Origin: Bog-105 sp965277855
GTDB lineage: Bacteria > Acidobacteriota > Terriglobia > Bryobacterales > Bryobacteraceae
DNA length: 64,000 bases
Assembly: GCA_965277855.1 (NCBI GenBank)
Contig: OZ255847.1
Span: 2,356,001 to 2,420,000, forward strand
Reading direction: 5' to 3'
The stretch's first letter is position 1. Each line of letters starts with the position of its first letter. This document shows, piece after piece, positions 36,116 to 45,406 of this stretch. The position numbers and the translations under genes are program-made. The notes under the pieces are model-generated. The model was not told the origin of the DNA. It worked only from the letters and a program-made list of their open reading frames with translations, and made no database searches.

Positions 36116-37060
36116 TTATCGGCAAACGCCTAGGCTCTCGCCCCTTCGGAAAATCAACGTTCCATGCGTCTTCGCCCGTGCGTGCAGCCGGGCCACCAGC
36201 CAATCGGGAATCCAGGTATACAGTTCTTTGCGGGTCTTATGCATGCGCAGAAACACGTCGTTGCCCTTGAGCCGCTGCATGATATCGAAGGTCGCCACGT
36301 CTGATATACGCAGGCCGGTATAGATGGACAGGAAGATAAAATCCTTCGCGTCCTCCCCGCTCCAGTCACGATAGCCTGGCCCGGAAGGCGTCGGGCATCC
36401 GAGCGCATCGCAGGCCCGCACCATGCGCTCCAGCTCCGCGTCGGTAAAGGGCGTCTTGTTGGCGGGAATAGAGGAGCCTTCCGGCGCTTCTAAATCGTCG
36501 GCAATATCCTTGCTCAGCCATTCCCGTTTCACGCAAAACCGCACAAAGGATTTGAGGCGTTCCAGCTTCTTCGCCCTGGCGCGCGTGCCGTCCTTCCAGG
36601 AGGCATAGAAACTGTCCATGTCGGGCACGCTGAGCTGGTTGACCAGGACGTAGCCGCGCCCGTCGCAATACGCACGGAGCTGCTTCATAAAGGTTTGGTA
36701 TTTACTGAGCGTTGCGGGTTGGATGCCGCGATGCTTGCATTTAATAAGATACGCATCGGTCGCTTCCATGAGCGTGATGCCGCGCGGTGTGGCAATGTCT
36801 GGCGGTGGTTCCGGTGGCTGAGCTGCACCATCCCACCTGCCCGCCGCTTCCCATTGCGCGGCGATGAGTCGCGCATCCTCCCAGCGAAAATACCCCGTCT
36901 GCGTGCGCTTGAACTTGCCCGCAAGCGTTCCCGACGCATGGATGACACAGGAGCAACGTTTTGCCCCTCTCCTACTCTCTTCAAACTCGCCCGTAAAGGA
37001 GCCTGCCTGACGTGATGCTTCGCAGCCTGTGCGGTGACGGCGATAGAGCGTGAGTGGCAT
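36116..37060 (-). pseudogene. Tyrosine integrase, C-terminally truncated
   Basis: A 314-residue site-specific tyrosine recombinase beside tRNA-Leu. Residues 105-195 are the core-binding domain (GIQPATLSKYQTFMKQLRAYC...). The catalytic domain starts around 210 and contains the first catalytic arginine in SIYTGLRISDVATF and the beta-sheet region RMHKTRKELYTWIP. The frame ends shortly after TLIFRRGESLG, before the H-x-x-R box, the following His/Trp and the nucleophile Tyr. Intact enzymes of this type are about 70-100 residues longer. The missing part is not found in the short gap to the excisionase-like gene, so it was deleted. The island should therefore be immobile by this enzyme. Confidence 0.85.
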
Positions 37061-37134
37061 GCACTGGCCTGCTGCACGTTACACGCCATTACACGCGAAA
37101 CCCGATAATAACGGCTAAATGATTGAGAATTATA

Positions 37135-37223
37135 TGGTGCTGGAGGTGGGGGTCGAACCCACATGAGAAGTGAATCCCGCTGGATTTTGAGTCCAGTGCG
37201 TCTGCCAGTTCCGCCACTCCAGC
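37135..37223 (-). tRNA. tRNA-Leu(CAA)
   Basis: Read on the minus strand: acceptor GCTGGAG pairs with CTCCAGC, A discriminator and encoded CCA at 37135-37137. The anticodon loop is CTCAAAA with anticodon CAA, in stem CTGGA/TCCAG. A long variable arm (GCGGGATTCACTTCTC...) is present as in class II tRNAs, and the T loop is GGTTCGACCCC. It reads the UUG codon. Its 3' end is next to the integrase remnant and is the probable attachment site. Confidence 0.95.
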
Positions 37224-37241
37224 TTGCCCGGCGTCTTATCG

Positions 37242-37247
37242 AGTATA
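37242..37247 (-). promoter_or_regulatory. Probable -10 box of tRNA-Leu
   Basis: TATACT on the minus strand, about 20 bases upstream of the tRNA 5' end, is a good sigma-70 -10 element. No strong -35 was seen at the usual distance. Confidence 0.35.
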
Positions 37248-37478
37248 ACCAACAGGGGCCGTCGGGCTCAGGATTCGCGCTCTCTATCTAAACGCGATCG
37301 TAGCTCGAATGAAAGCAGTTTCACATCGCCAGGGTCCTGTAACTGCGGTACCCTAGACCATGAAGGGCGCTGCCGCTCCGCCAGCCTATGCCTTTTCAGC
37401 TGCCGGGTGGCCAGAGTTTAGCCCTAGTTTATTGCGGTCGCAGCCGCTAATCATCGGAGGATCGGGCTAACGCCAACT

Positions 37479-38588
37479 ATGCTTCCAGAGAAAAAAAACA
37501 GCGGACCTATTCTCAGTCAAAGCCTGTTCAATACCGTTCGAGCGCCTTCGCATTCAACCCGAAGCCATATCACTAGTACAGCCATTCATAGCTTACTCAT
37601 CCTGGCGCTCTTATCGATCACCATTCCTGTTATTCGAAACGAAGCCAAGCGCCAACGGGTTGACGAGGTGACGCTAGTTGCGCCGCAACTTCCTGAGTAT
37701 CAGCCCCGTCTGATCGCGCACCCGCAGCCGCTAAAATCACCAGCGCCTATCCTCGCCAGAGCATACACTAAACCCAAGATCCTGCTGACCAACCCGGTCC
37801 CGGATGCTCCAACGCCGGTCAGGCCCGCAGAGGTCAAGACGCCCGTCATGGCCGCGGCTCCTGAGGTAAAGGAGGTTGCCCCTGCCGCGGCCCCCAAGAT
37901 ACTCGAAGACAAACCGGTTCTCCCCATCCCGAAACCTCAGGTGCGTACCGGAACCTTCCAGAGTGCCGATGCTGCTCTTGCATCCCGGAATCCAACACTT
38001 GTCAAAGTTGGGGCTTTCGGTGATCCGCACGGCGTCGTTCCGTCGGATCATGCTCAACCGTCTGTCGTCGAAGTGGCGAAGCTAGGCTCGTTCGACCGGC
38101 CGGAAGGCAGCGGTCAGTCCGGCGGTGGAGGTAAAGCGATGGCGGGGGCTGTGCGCCAGACTTCTTTTGGGAATGGCGGAGAGAGTAGCGCCTCCGCGCG
38201 CTCCGCTGCGGGTAAAAATTCGGGCTCGGTTCACACTGGCGCATTCGGCGAAGCCCCCGTGGCCGCGTCTCCGCAAACCGCGTCCGCTGCTACAGCTGCT
38301 GCCAAGCCGGTTGTTCCAGCGGTCACGCCCGTCGAGATCTTGTCCAAGCCGAAACCTGCCTATACACTCGAAGCGCGCAACCTGAAACTCGAAGGTCAGG
38401 TCGCGCTGGAGGTTGTTTTTCAATCGGATGGCTCCCTGCGGGTGATACGGGTAGTGGAAGGCCTCGGTCATGGGCTCGATGAGGCCGCTAAACGCGCTGC
38501 GCTTCAAGTGCGCTTCCGGCCCGCTACCCGCGCCGGTACACCCGTTGATAGCAATGCCACAATTCGCATCACTTTTCAACTTACATAA
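37479..38588 (+). CDS. TonB-like energy transducer
   Basis: A 369-residue protein with one N-terminal transmembrane helix (about 40-58, HSLLILALLSITIPVI), a long proline/alanine-rich periplasmic stretch (about 65-280), and a C-terminal TonB domain (about 283-369: PVEILSKPKPAYTLEARNLKLEG, GLDEAAKRAALQVRFRPA). TonB proteins carry proton-motive energy from the inner membrane to outer-membrane receptors such as the two Oar-type receptors in this window. The C-terminal family is clear; the specific receptor is not known. ATG at 37479 has a GGAGG more than 20 bases upstream, an unusually long spacing, so regulation or a different start is possible. The peptidase gene follows after 38 bases. Confidence 0.85.
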   Translation: MLPEKKNSGPILSQSLFNTVRAPSHSTRSHITSTAIHSLLILALLSITIPVIRNEAKRQRVDEVTLVAPQLPEYQPRLIAHPQPLKSPAPILARAYTKPKILLTNPVPDAPTPVRPAEVKTPVMAAAPEVKEVAPAAAPKILEDKPVLPIPKPQVRTGTFQSADAALASRNPTLVKVGAFGDPHGVVPSDHAQPSVVEVAKLGSFDRPEGSGQSGGGGKAMAGAVRQTSFGNGGESSASARSAAGKNSGSVHTGAFGEAPVAASPQTASAATAAAKPVVPAVTPVEILSKPKPAYTLEARNLKLEGQVALEVVFQSDGSLRVIRVVEGLGHGLDEAAKRAALQVRFRPATRAGTPVDSNATIRITFQLT

Positions 38589-38626
38589 GCAGATCACTCT
38601 GTCATACTTTCTTGAGTTCGCATCAC

Positions 38627-40411
38627 ATGGTCTCTTTTAACCGCATTACCTTTGGCCGTCTTGTCTTGCTCGCTGTCCTTTTGACGCTTAGTTCCATTGC
38701 ACTCCTGGCCCAGGCGCCTCCGTTTCAAGATCAGACCAGAAAGCCATCCGATCCAGCGAAGGAAATCAACCAGGTTCTGGGAACGCAAAATTCGACGCCC
38801 GCTCGAAATTTCGACGAGGCTCTCGACCGCGCCATTAATAGCGAACACGTGCTGGTCGAGCAGCTACGCACCAAAGAACCGGTCATCGAAACTTACATTC
38901 AGGAAGTTAAGAAAGATCCTGATCTCGGATTCGTTCCCGTCCACGATTTTTACTTTCTTGGCAAACTCAACATCACCAGCGGCATCGTCGATGATTCCTT
39001 TCTCCCGCAACGATCGCCTCTCAAAAAGATTCCTCATGTTTTCACCTCGTTCTTCAGCACGGAGTATTATCCGGGCGGATTTGCTGATGAGATGTTCCTC
39101 GATGCCAAGGGTTTCGACCGATCCCACTACTCCTTTGAATTTGTGAGACGTGAATTTCTAGGTGAAGTCCGTTGTTATGTAGTCGACATCCAGCCCAAGC
39201 TGGACAAGGACAAGGGCCGTTTTGAAGGCCGCATCTGGATTGAAGATCACAACTACAATATTGTTCGCTTCAATGGCCACTACGTCCCATCGCCGAACAA
39301 CGAATTCTCTCACTTCGAATGCTGGCGGGTAAACGCCGGCGGTCTCTGGCTACCCGCTTACATTTACGCGCAGGACGAAGGGTATCACTGGGGACCCCTG
39401 GTACACACCGCTCCTATGCGTGCCCAAACTCGTTTGTGGGATTACCAGACTTCGAAGGACCGGGCGCAGCAGGCGTTCACTGAGCTCACTGTCGAAGGCC
39501 CCGGCGTACGTGACGAAAGCCAGTCTACGAAGAACGGCTATTCGCCGCTGCAATCGCAAAGAAAATGGGAAGAAGAAGCGGAAGAGAACGTTGTCGACCG
39601 TCTGCAGAAAGCTGGACTGATTGCACCTGCCGGCGATGTCGATCAAGTTTTGGACACGGTGATCAACAATCTCGAGTTGACCAACAACATCAATATGGAT
39701 CCGCCGGTGCATGCGCGTATCCTTTTGACTACGCCTCTCGAATCGGTAGCCGTCAACCATGTCATTCTGTTGAGCCGTGGATTGATTGATGTGCTGCCGG
39801 ACGAGGCTTCTTTGGCCGCCGTCCTCGCTCACGAACTCGCGCACATTGTTCTTGCGCACTCGATGGATACCCGCTATTCTTTCGCCGACCGGCTTCTCTT
39901 TGACGACCCCGAAGCACTTCGCCGCATCTCTGTCAGCCGCACGCGCGATGAAGAAGATGCCGCCGACGAAAAAGCGATCAAGCTCCTGAACAACTCGCCT
40001 TACAAGGATCAACTGCCGCGAATCGGCCTCTTCCTGCGCATGCTTTCCGTGCGCAGCGATGAAGTGCCGCATCTGATTAAGCCGCTGTTAGGCAACCGCA
40101 TGGCCGACACCAAAAAGGATCTTCGTATGTCTGGCCTGATGGACCAGGCGCCCCAGTTACAATTGCGCGATAAAGACCAGATTTCCGCGCTGCCGCTGGG
40201 CTCGCGCGTAATTGTCGATCCTTGGACGGATCGTTTGCGCCTGCTCAAGGCGCCGGCTTCCGCGCTCGCCTCGCCCAAAGAAAAGCTGCCGTTTCAGGTG
40301 ACTCCATTCACTGTGTACCTGACCCGCGACACCGGCAAGTCGCCGGTGTCTCAATCAGTGGCTCCGGCTGTCAGTCCGACGGCGCAGGCTGTTCCACCGC
40401 CCAACAACTGA
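38627..40411 (+). CDS. M48-family metalloprotease, exported
   Basis: About 594 residues from ATG 38627 (a TTG at 38612 would add five). Residues 1-30 are a signal peptide. The first half (about 60-330) is a beta-rich region of unknown family, with RFNGHYVPSPNNEFSHFECW. The second half is an M48 peptidase: the zinc motif HELAH is in AAVLAHELAHIVLAHSMD near residue 403, and the third ligand is probably in SRTRDEEDAADEKAI about 45 residues later. M48 enzymes of this exported type take part in outer-membrane protein quality control. The C-terminus is a proline-rich tail. It is co-directional with the TonB-like gene. Confidence 0.85.
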   Translation: MVSFNRITFGRLVLLAVLLTLSSIALLAQAPPFQDQTRKPSDPAKEINQVLGTQNSTPARNFDEALDRAINSEHVLVEQLRTKEPVIETYIQEVKKDPDLGFVPVHDFYFLGKLNITSGIVDDSFLPQRSPLKKIPHVFTSFFSTEYYPGGFADEMFLDAKGFDRSHYSFEFVRREFLGEVRCYVVDIQPKLDKDKGRFEGRIWIEDHNYNIVRFNGHYVPSPNNEFSHFECWRVNAGGLWLPAYIYAQDEGYHWGPLVHTAPMRAQTRLWDYQTSKDRAQQAFTELTVEGPGVRDESQSTKNGYSPLQSQRKWEEEAEENVVDRLQKAGLIAPAGDVDQVLDTVINNLELTNNINMDPPVHARILLTTPLESVAVNHVILLSRGLIDVLPDEASLAAVLAHELAHIVLAHSMDTRYSFADRLLFDDPEALRRISVSRTRDEEDAADEKAIKLLNNSPYKDQLPRIGLFLRMLSVRSDEVPHLIKPLLGNRMADTKKDLRMSGLMDQAPQLQLRDKDQISALPLGSRVIVDPWTDRLRLLKAPASALASPKEKLPFQVTPFTVYLTRDTGKSPVSQSVAPAVSPTAQAVPPPNN

Positions 40412-40417
40412 CGCGTA

Positions 40418-41377
40418 TTAGAGCGAGAATTCGCCGCCAATTTCTCGCACGCAGATCCGGTCCGTTGAAGCGCCCGCTGCGGTTAAGATTCGTTCTAACG
40501 GCTCTAACGTAGGTTCACGACTTAGTTGAAAGGTCTGATGATGCACCGGCAGGACATATGTAGCGCCAGCATCTTCAGCCATCGCCAGCGCCTGTTCAGG
40601 GTTGCAGTGAACACGAATCCAGGGGTCGTATGCGCCAATCGGCATGATGGCCAGATCGATCACCCTCGATGAGCGCAACTGTTTGAAGTGCTCCGTGTAG
40701 GCGGTATCGCCTCCGAACACGATCTGTCGTCCGCCCGCGCGCAGCAGATAGCCGTTAAATCCGCGATACACATCACTGCGCATCCGGGCCCCCCAATGCG
40801 CTACCTGAAACGCCCGCACTGTCACGGGTCCAACCTGCGTTTCCTCATTCCAGCGCAGCTCGATCACTTTCCGAAACCGTCTGACACGCAGCAAATCCGA
40901 AGTACGGTAAGCCGTGACCACAGTGGTTTGCTGGTGCTCCAAGCGGCGCAAACTCGGAACATCGAAATGATCCATGTGGGCATGCGACAACAGCACCAGG
41001 TCGACCTTTGGAAGTTCATCAATCGTGACGGCAGGCTCCACCAGCCGCTTAATGCCTAAGGTGACCGGCCCCAGATTCAGGCCAGCACGGATGCTGAACA
41101 CTGGATCCGTGAGGATGGTAAATCCATCTACTTTCAACAACACGGTGCTATGGCCGAGCCAGGCCGCATGCACGCCATGATCGGGCCAACGAAGCGGTTC
41201 GGGACGCCGCGGCGCCAGTGCGGTTTCGCGCGCATACTCCTTCGAGAGTTCGCGTAGAAAAGCCGGCGCCGCCTTCCGCAAAAACCGCGCCGTTTCCGGA
41301 GCGCGTGTCAGCCGCCCGGAGAAGTTGGCATTGTTTCCGGCATGAGAGGGACGCCGGAACTTGGGAGAATCTGCCAC
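40418..41377 (-). CDS. MBL-fold metal-dependent hydrolase
   Basis: A 319-residue metallo-beta-lactamase-fold protein of the UlaG/NAPE-PLD-like group. It has ILTDPVFSIRAG (about 90-101), the metal motif SHAHMDHFD (about 131-139, H-x-H-x-D-H), VAHWGAR (next His ligand), GGDTAYTEHF with a bridging Asp, and MPIGAYDPW with LPVHHQTFQLS near the C-terminus. These enzymes hydrolyse phosphodiester or lactone bonds; the substrate is not predictable. There is no signal peptide. It is convergent with the M48 gene and stops seven bases from it. Confidence 0.9.
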   Translation of the reverse strand: MADSPKFRRPSHAGNNANFSGRLTRAPETARFLRKAAPAFLRELSKEYARETALAPRRPEPLRWPDHGVHAAWLGHSTVLLKVDGFTILTDPVFSIRAGLNLGPVTLGIKRLVEPAVTIDELPKVDLVLLSHAHMDHFDVPSLRRLEHQQTTVVTAYRTSDLLRVRRFRKVIELRWNEETQVGPVTVRAFQVAHWGARMRSDVYRGFNGYLLRAGGRQIVFGGDTAYTEHFKQLRSSRVIDLAIMPIGAYDPWIRVHCNPEQALAMAEDAGATYVLPVHHQTFQLSREPTLEPLERILTAAGASTDRICVREIGGEFSL

Positions 41378-41585
41378 GCTCTTTTAGATGCTCCGGCTAA
41401 ACCCTTCGGCCGTGTAACATAAAGTGGCCGCTGGCGTAAATCGGCTCTCCCGCAGAGCCATACAAAGACTCATCTGACTCAATATTCGCAGATGTCATCT
41501 GGAGAGATGGCCGCTTCCTAACGGCTCCCTGGCAGGCTTCTGTCGCGCGATGTCAACCAGCTTGTGCCAGTAACGTAGGCCCGGC

Positions 41586-42419
41586 CTACCAGCGCCACTG
41601 CACTGAAAAAATCGGTCCCTTCAACCGTACATTCACGCCTTCCGGATTTGTGCTGCTTGCTGTGTGAATGTCGGCATTCACATTCCGGTACCCGGCCATG
41701 AGCGCGAACGGCCCAAAGGCTACGCCGCCACTGCCGTCAATCTCGAAATAATGTCCGTAGTCGCCCACGCCCATGCCTCGGGCTCCGCCTTCAATCTGCA
41801 AAATTCGGTGTCCCGGAATCGGGAAGATGCGAGTCTCCAGGCCCACCAGCGGTAACCCAATATTCTGCGTCGTGCTCGCAGTAGTCGCCGCCTGCACCGC
41901 CGTAATACTGCCGGTTGCGCCGAGGTACGCACCGCCCACCGATAAGCCCAAATGCCCGAGCGGGCCGCTCACCAGGTCGTATTGATACCCCACAAACAGG
42001 TAATTCAAATCGGCTGAAGACCGAACCGTCTCACTTACATTGAAGGTCTCGCCTCGATAGACAATCGTTCGATTCACCGTGTTCAATCCATTAATCCGGA
42101 ACGGCGTGCCTTCCACTACAATGCGATGTTTCCGGCCGGGTTTCACCACCAGCCGTCCATAGAAAGTCGGCTGTTGCTGTCCGGCTCCCAAATCGCTTCT
42201 CAAATCAATCGGCGTTCCACTCGCCTGTATCGTTCCCGACGAATCGAGCAGCCAGGCTGCGCCGGTCAGCTCAATTCTGAAATCTTCCGGCCCCGAACCC
42301 GCACCAGGGGCGCCTGCCGAAGCCAGGCTCCCGAGGTGCAGCGCCAAGGCAAACATCGTTGCCCGCTGCACCCATCGCAGTTTTTGATCCCAAATGCATT
42401 TGTAAGACATGTAACGCAA
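41586..42419 (-). CDS. Exported beta-barrel-like protein of unknown function
   Basis: A 277-residue protein with an N-terminal signal region ending around SLASAGAPG (about 37). The remainder alternates polar and hydrophobic residues in strands typical of a small outer-membrane barrel (for example FYGRLVVKPGRKHRIVVEG, LNYLFVGYQYDLV, LGLSVGGAYLG, GPFALMAGYRNVN). It ends in QWRW, an aromatic C-terminus suited to Bam recognition. I do not recognise a named family; an OmpW-like or OmpA-barrel size would fit eight strands. It runs in the same direction as the gene at 42437 with 17 bases between them. Confidence 0.6.
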   Translation of the reverse strand: MRYMSYKCIWDQKLRWVQRATMFALALHLGSLASAGAPGAGSGPEDFRIELTGAAWLLDSSGTIQASGTPIDLRSDLGAGQQQPTFYGRLVVKPGRKHRIVVEGTPFRINGLNTVNRTIVYRGETFNVSETVRSSADLNYLFVGYQYDLVSGPLGHLGLSVGGAYLGATGSITAVQAATTASTTQNIGLPLVGLETRIFPIPGHRILQIEGGARGMGVGDYGHYFEIDGSGGVAFGPFALMAGYRNVNADIHTASSTNPEGVNVRLKGPIFSVQWRW

Positions 42420-42436
42420 TGCCTACAGCATAGCGT

Positions 42437-43270
42437 TTACCGCGGGGGGTTAGCGGGCTTCGCGTGATCGCCGCCGTCGGGCCCAAACGTGATCGTCGAC
42501 TCCGCTTCAAACTTGCGATATCGATCGAAGCGAATATCATTCTTCACCTGATCCCGGTCCGTTACCAGCACCACCGTCGCACTCACCGGCAGCAAATACT
42601 TCTGCGCGCCGATATCCACCGAGTCATAATCGATCGTCGTCGCAATGCTTGTCATCTGCAGCTCCGTCGGAATCTGCGTCGTTCCACTCGTCACGCGCCA
42701 GACCGTTCCGTTTGCCGGATCGATGTAGACCGAACCGTGATACGGCACCTTCGCCTTGATATAGTTCGTCAGCTCCATCGAGGAATGCTGCAGGTCGATC
42801 GCGTAATCGACGCGCGCCGTTTTGTGCTCCCGAATGGTGTCCCACTGCACCCAGCTGAATTTCGCCGCCGACGCCGGGTCAAAAATCTTGCTCAACAAAA
42901 TTCCAAATTCGCCTTCCGAGGAGAAGGAGGTCTTGAAACGCTGCCGCCGATCCTTCACTTGCTTGTTATTGACGAGTTCGAGCGTGCGTTCTTCGCGGCC
43001 CCCGTTAAATACCAGCTTCGATGTCAGCGTGTCGCCTTTGTGCCATTTGTCCGACTTCTTCCCCGCTGAGTACTGCGTGGTGCTCTGCTGACAAATAAAA
43101 TTCGGAAGTTTGCTCGTATAATCATCGGCGTACTGCGTCATCGCCGTGATCATCCGGTCCTGTTCCGGCTGCGACGGCTCGCCCTCACTTTCCTGCAGAC
43201 GTGGCAGTGCAAACAATGCGAGCGGCAACACAACGATGGAAGCGAAGGAGGCGAACCGGGCCATGCTCAT
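42437..43270 (-). CDS. Exported protein of unknown function
   Basis: A 277-residue protein with a signal peptide (MSMARFASFASIVVLPLALFA). The mature part is a beta-rich domain with no catalytic motif I recognise. It contains LPNFICQQSTTQY near residue 55, EERTLELVNNKQV, and a LolA/outer-membrane-lipoprotein-sorting-like region (HGSVYIDPANGTVWRVTSGT, YDSVDIGAQKYLLPVSATV). This pattern of F-x-C-x-Q followed by a lipoprotein-sorting-like fold recurs in acidobacterial genomes, as far as I recall. It probably forms an operon with the barrel-like protein downstream. Confidence 0.6.
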   Translation of the reverse strand: MSMARFASFASIVVLPLALFALPRLQESEGEPSQPEQDRMITAMTQYADDYTSKLPNFICQQSTTQYSAGKKSDKWHKGDTLTSKLVFNGGREERTLELVNNKQVKDRRQRFKTSFSSEGEFGILLSKIFDPASAAKFSWVQWDTIREHKTARVDYAIDLQHSSMELTNYIKAKVPYHGSVYIDPANGTVWRVTSGTTQIPTELQMTSIATTIDYDSVDIGAQKYLLPVSATVVLVTDRDQVKNDIRFDRYRKFEAESTITFGPDGGDHAKPANPPR

Positions 43271-43835
43271 GACAAACTACAGCAGTTTTATCACGCCCGA
43301 AACCATTGGCCGAGCGTCGCTCTCCAACCACCATGGATACAACGATCAAGCGCGGCGACAGAGAAGATACAGGTGACAATGAAGCTCGCCCCGATGAGAT
43401 GGGCGCCGGTGATGCCGAACCGACCGTCGACAGCACCGCCCTGGGTGGCAGCAGTTCCATCAGTCACCCTTCTTCTGATCGTTTCGACCCTGTGGAGGAG
43501 CTGGTTGATACTGACGGGATGGAGACCATGCTCCCGACCGATGGACGCCTCGGGTTGACGAACGTGGGCAATGTCCCGGCCGACGATTGGGCCGCCGACA
43601 CCGGCGAAACCCGTACGGCGGAAGAAGGACCGGATCGCTGAACTCGCGGCTTAATAGGAGCGAAGCTGGTTAGCCTCGAAGAAAAAAGGTGGTCAGGATT
43701 CCACCTTTTACCGCCTCTGCGATTCAACTCAACCTATAATTTAGTCTTGCTTGCGGTAGTCCAGGGCCGCCGTGACTGGGCTCTTGCTCTGTTACGCGGA
43801 CTATTGATCACGGCCTGATGTCAAGCCCTGCTGGC
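43271..43835. other. Intergenic stretch without a supported gene
   Basis: Open frames of 60-111 codons exist on both strands (for example 43306-43641 on plus), but all overlap one another, none has a convincing ribosome site or domain, and translations are low-complexity. I see no tRNA, repeat array or clear terminator here. It may be a decayed gene. Confidence 0.4.
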
Positions 43836-44240
43836 TTAATTACCCTTACCTCGCGCCGACAACCTGCCAGAAGTAAGCCCGGCTATCGGCACAACTATTC
43901 CCGAAAGCAGCCAGGAAGCCAGCGGAACAACAACAAATACCGCAGCAGTCTTCGTCCTGGGAGGTCCCAGAGCAACATACCCGTAGATGGCTAACGTGCT
44001 TGACGCGATAACCAGCATCAAACTGTAGAGCGTAGCTCGGGTAAGGGCTGACCAGCGCTTCGAGATTACGTCGGCGAAAAAGAGGGCGCTGAATGGAGAT
44101 AGCACCCAAAGCGTGAAAAGTACCAGCAGGATTCGGGAGGTATTATGGCGGCCTGCATAGAGCATGAAACCGACCGAACCCGCACCTCCAGCTAACAGAG
44201 CAACTAGTGCCGCTGCGCGTAAGCGGCTAGGGAACTTCAT
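43836..44240 (-). CDS. Small integral membrane protein
   Basis: A 134-residue protein with four hydrophobic helices (about 8-28, 37-57, 68-90 and 98-120) and short charged ends, including a basic C-terminus (RLSARGKGN). No family recognised. It stands alone, in the same direction as the hydrolase gene upstream (164-base gap). Nothing in the sequence indicates a function. Confidence 0.55.
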   Translation of the reverse strand: MKFPSRLRAAALVALLAGGAGSVGFMLYAGRHNTSRILLVLFTLWVLSPFSALFFADVISKRWSALTRATLYSLMLVIASSTLAIYGYVALGPPRTKTAAVFVVVPLASWLLSGIVVPIAGLTSGRLSARGKGN

Positions 44241-44404
44241 GTGCCCTTCTTCAACAACGAGACCATTTCACTTTGCCTTTAAAAGAGCTTTTCAGATAAT
44301 ATCGCAGCCAGGAAGTTTATCGCGCTGGCCCGGAAAGTCGCAATCTGGGCGCTGCCATGCTGCGGCATATGCAAGCGCGTCGCGCGTGAGCTGCTTACAG
44401 CCGG

Positions 44405-45406
44405 CTAGCGACCACTTACCAACTCCAGCACCGCCTGCACCACCAGTTCCGGGCGCTCGAGATGCAGCCAGTGTCCCGTGCCGGCCACTACGGTATGGCG
44501 TGCATTGGCACGATCTGCGATCCACGCCTCTCGTTCGGCCAGCTCCTCCGGCTTCGCTGTCGCGGCCGAGAGAATAATCAGCGGAATCGCCGGAGAGACC
44601 TGGATCGAAACAGCCAGTGCCGCGCAGTCCGGCAACGATTCCAGATGCCGCGCCATGGCTTCGAAACACTTCGGGCCGCTCCACTGCGCTCGCACTGCCG
44701 GCAGTACTGAAGCCGGCAGTTTCCGCACCTCGTTCACGAGTCTTCCGAGGAGAGGCGTGGCGCTCCCGGCACTCGCTTTGGCGATCGCCGCGGTCACATG
44801 GGAGCCGCGCCAGTCGGCCGCTTTGATTGCGAGTCGCACTAAGCCCAAGCGCGCCAGCCATGCTCCTCGCCGTGATAATTTTGCTCCCCGGCGCAAGCGC
44901 AATCGCTCCTGCGTAGAGCATCTCGCCCAGGCTTTCTCGGACACCGGGTCCACCAAAAGCAATCCCACCACATCCGCCGGATGCTTGTGCGCAAACGCGC
45001 GAACCAGCAGTCCGCCAAAAGAATGCCCCACCAGAATATAAGGCGGCTTTACGTTGGCGGCGTTGAGCAAACCGGCAAGCTGTTGCAGCATGCTATTCAA
45101 ACTCAGCGGCGTACGACTGAGTTCGCTCCAGCCCAATCCCGCACGATCGTAACTGACCGTTTGCAACGATTTCGCCAGTTCCGGCTGCACGTAGGACCAA
45201 CTCAACGAGCTCGCTGCAATGCCCGCTTCGAGAACCACCACTGGCCCGCTTGCGCCTTGCATGTCTACATGAATTCGGGTCTGCCGAACTGAGAGTAGCC
45301 GCCCTGGAGGACGAAAGCGGCGTCGATCGATCCATTCGCCTATCTGCTGATACGCGACGCCGCTCAATAGCAGAAGACCAACACAACCCAACAGCCCAAA
45401 AATCAA
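44405..45406 (-). CDS. Membrane-anchored alpha/beta hydrolase
   Basis: An alpha/beta hydrolase of about 333 residues. The fold's marks are the nucleophile elbow GHSFGG, a preceding SYDRAGLGWSE strand (the oxyanion/cap region), VVVLEAGIAASS, and a C-terminal GTGHWLHLERPE with the catalytic His. The frame is open far upstream to 45949, but that part overlaps the membrane protein gene in another frame. I place the start at TTG 45406 because it sits within the TGA of the preceding gene (TTGA) and opens a hydrophobic anchor (IFGLLGCVGLLLLSGV). Substrate unknown. Confidence 0.75.
   Translation of the reverse strand: MIFGLLGCVGLLLLSGVAYQQIGEWIDRRRFRPPGRLLSVRQTRIHVDMQGASGPVVVLEAGIAASSLSWSYVQPELAKSLQTVSYDRAGLGWSELSRTPLSLNSMLQQLAGLLNAANVKPPYILVGHSFGGLLVRAFAHKHPADVVGLLLVDPVSEKAWARCSTQERLRLRRGAKLSRRGAWLARLGLVRLAIKAADWRGSHVTAAIAKASAGSATPLLGRLVNEVRKLPASVLPAVRAQWSGPKCFEAMARHLESLPDCAALAVSIQVSPAIPLIILSAATAKPEELAEREAWIADRANARHTVVAGTGHWLHLERPELVVQAVLELVSGR

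Larger units (their letters stand above)
29309..37135. mobile_element. Decayed tRNA-Leu genomic island (left limit uncertain)
   Basis: Integrase remnant at the 3' end of tRNA-Leu, excisionase-like gene, relaxase fragment, resolvase and defence-type cargo mark a former integrative or mobilisable element. The right end is the tRNA 3' terminus. The left end could lie at the introns or further, up to the MFS gene at 24483, which would take in the ParE-type module. No second copy of the tRNA-Leu 3' end was found by eye. Confidence 0.7.

Noticed and set aside
43306..43641. 111-codon frame with an acidic, low-complexity product
   Set aside because: No ribosome site, no domain, and equally long overlapping frames on the other strand.
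44292..44921. 209-codon frame on the minus strand
   Set aside because: It is the frame-shifted shadow of the alpha/beta hydrolase, without a family or ribosome site.
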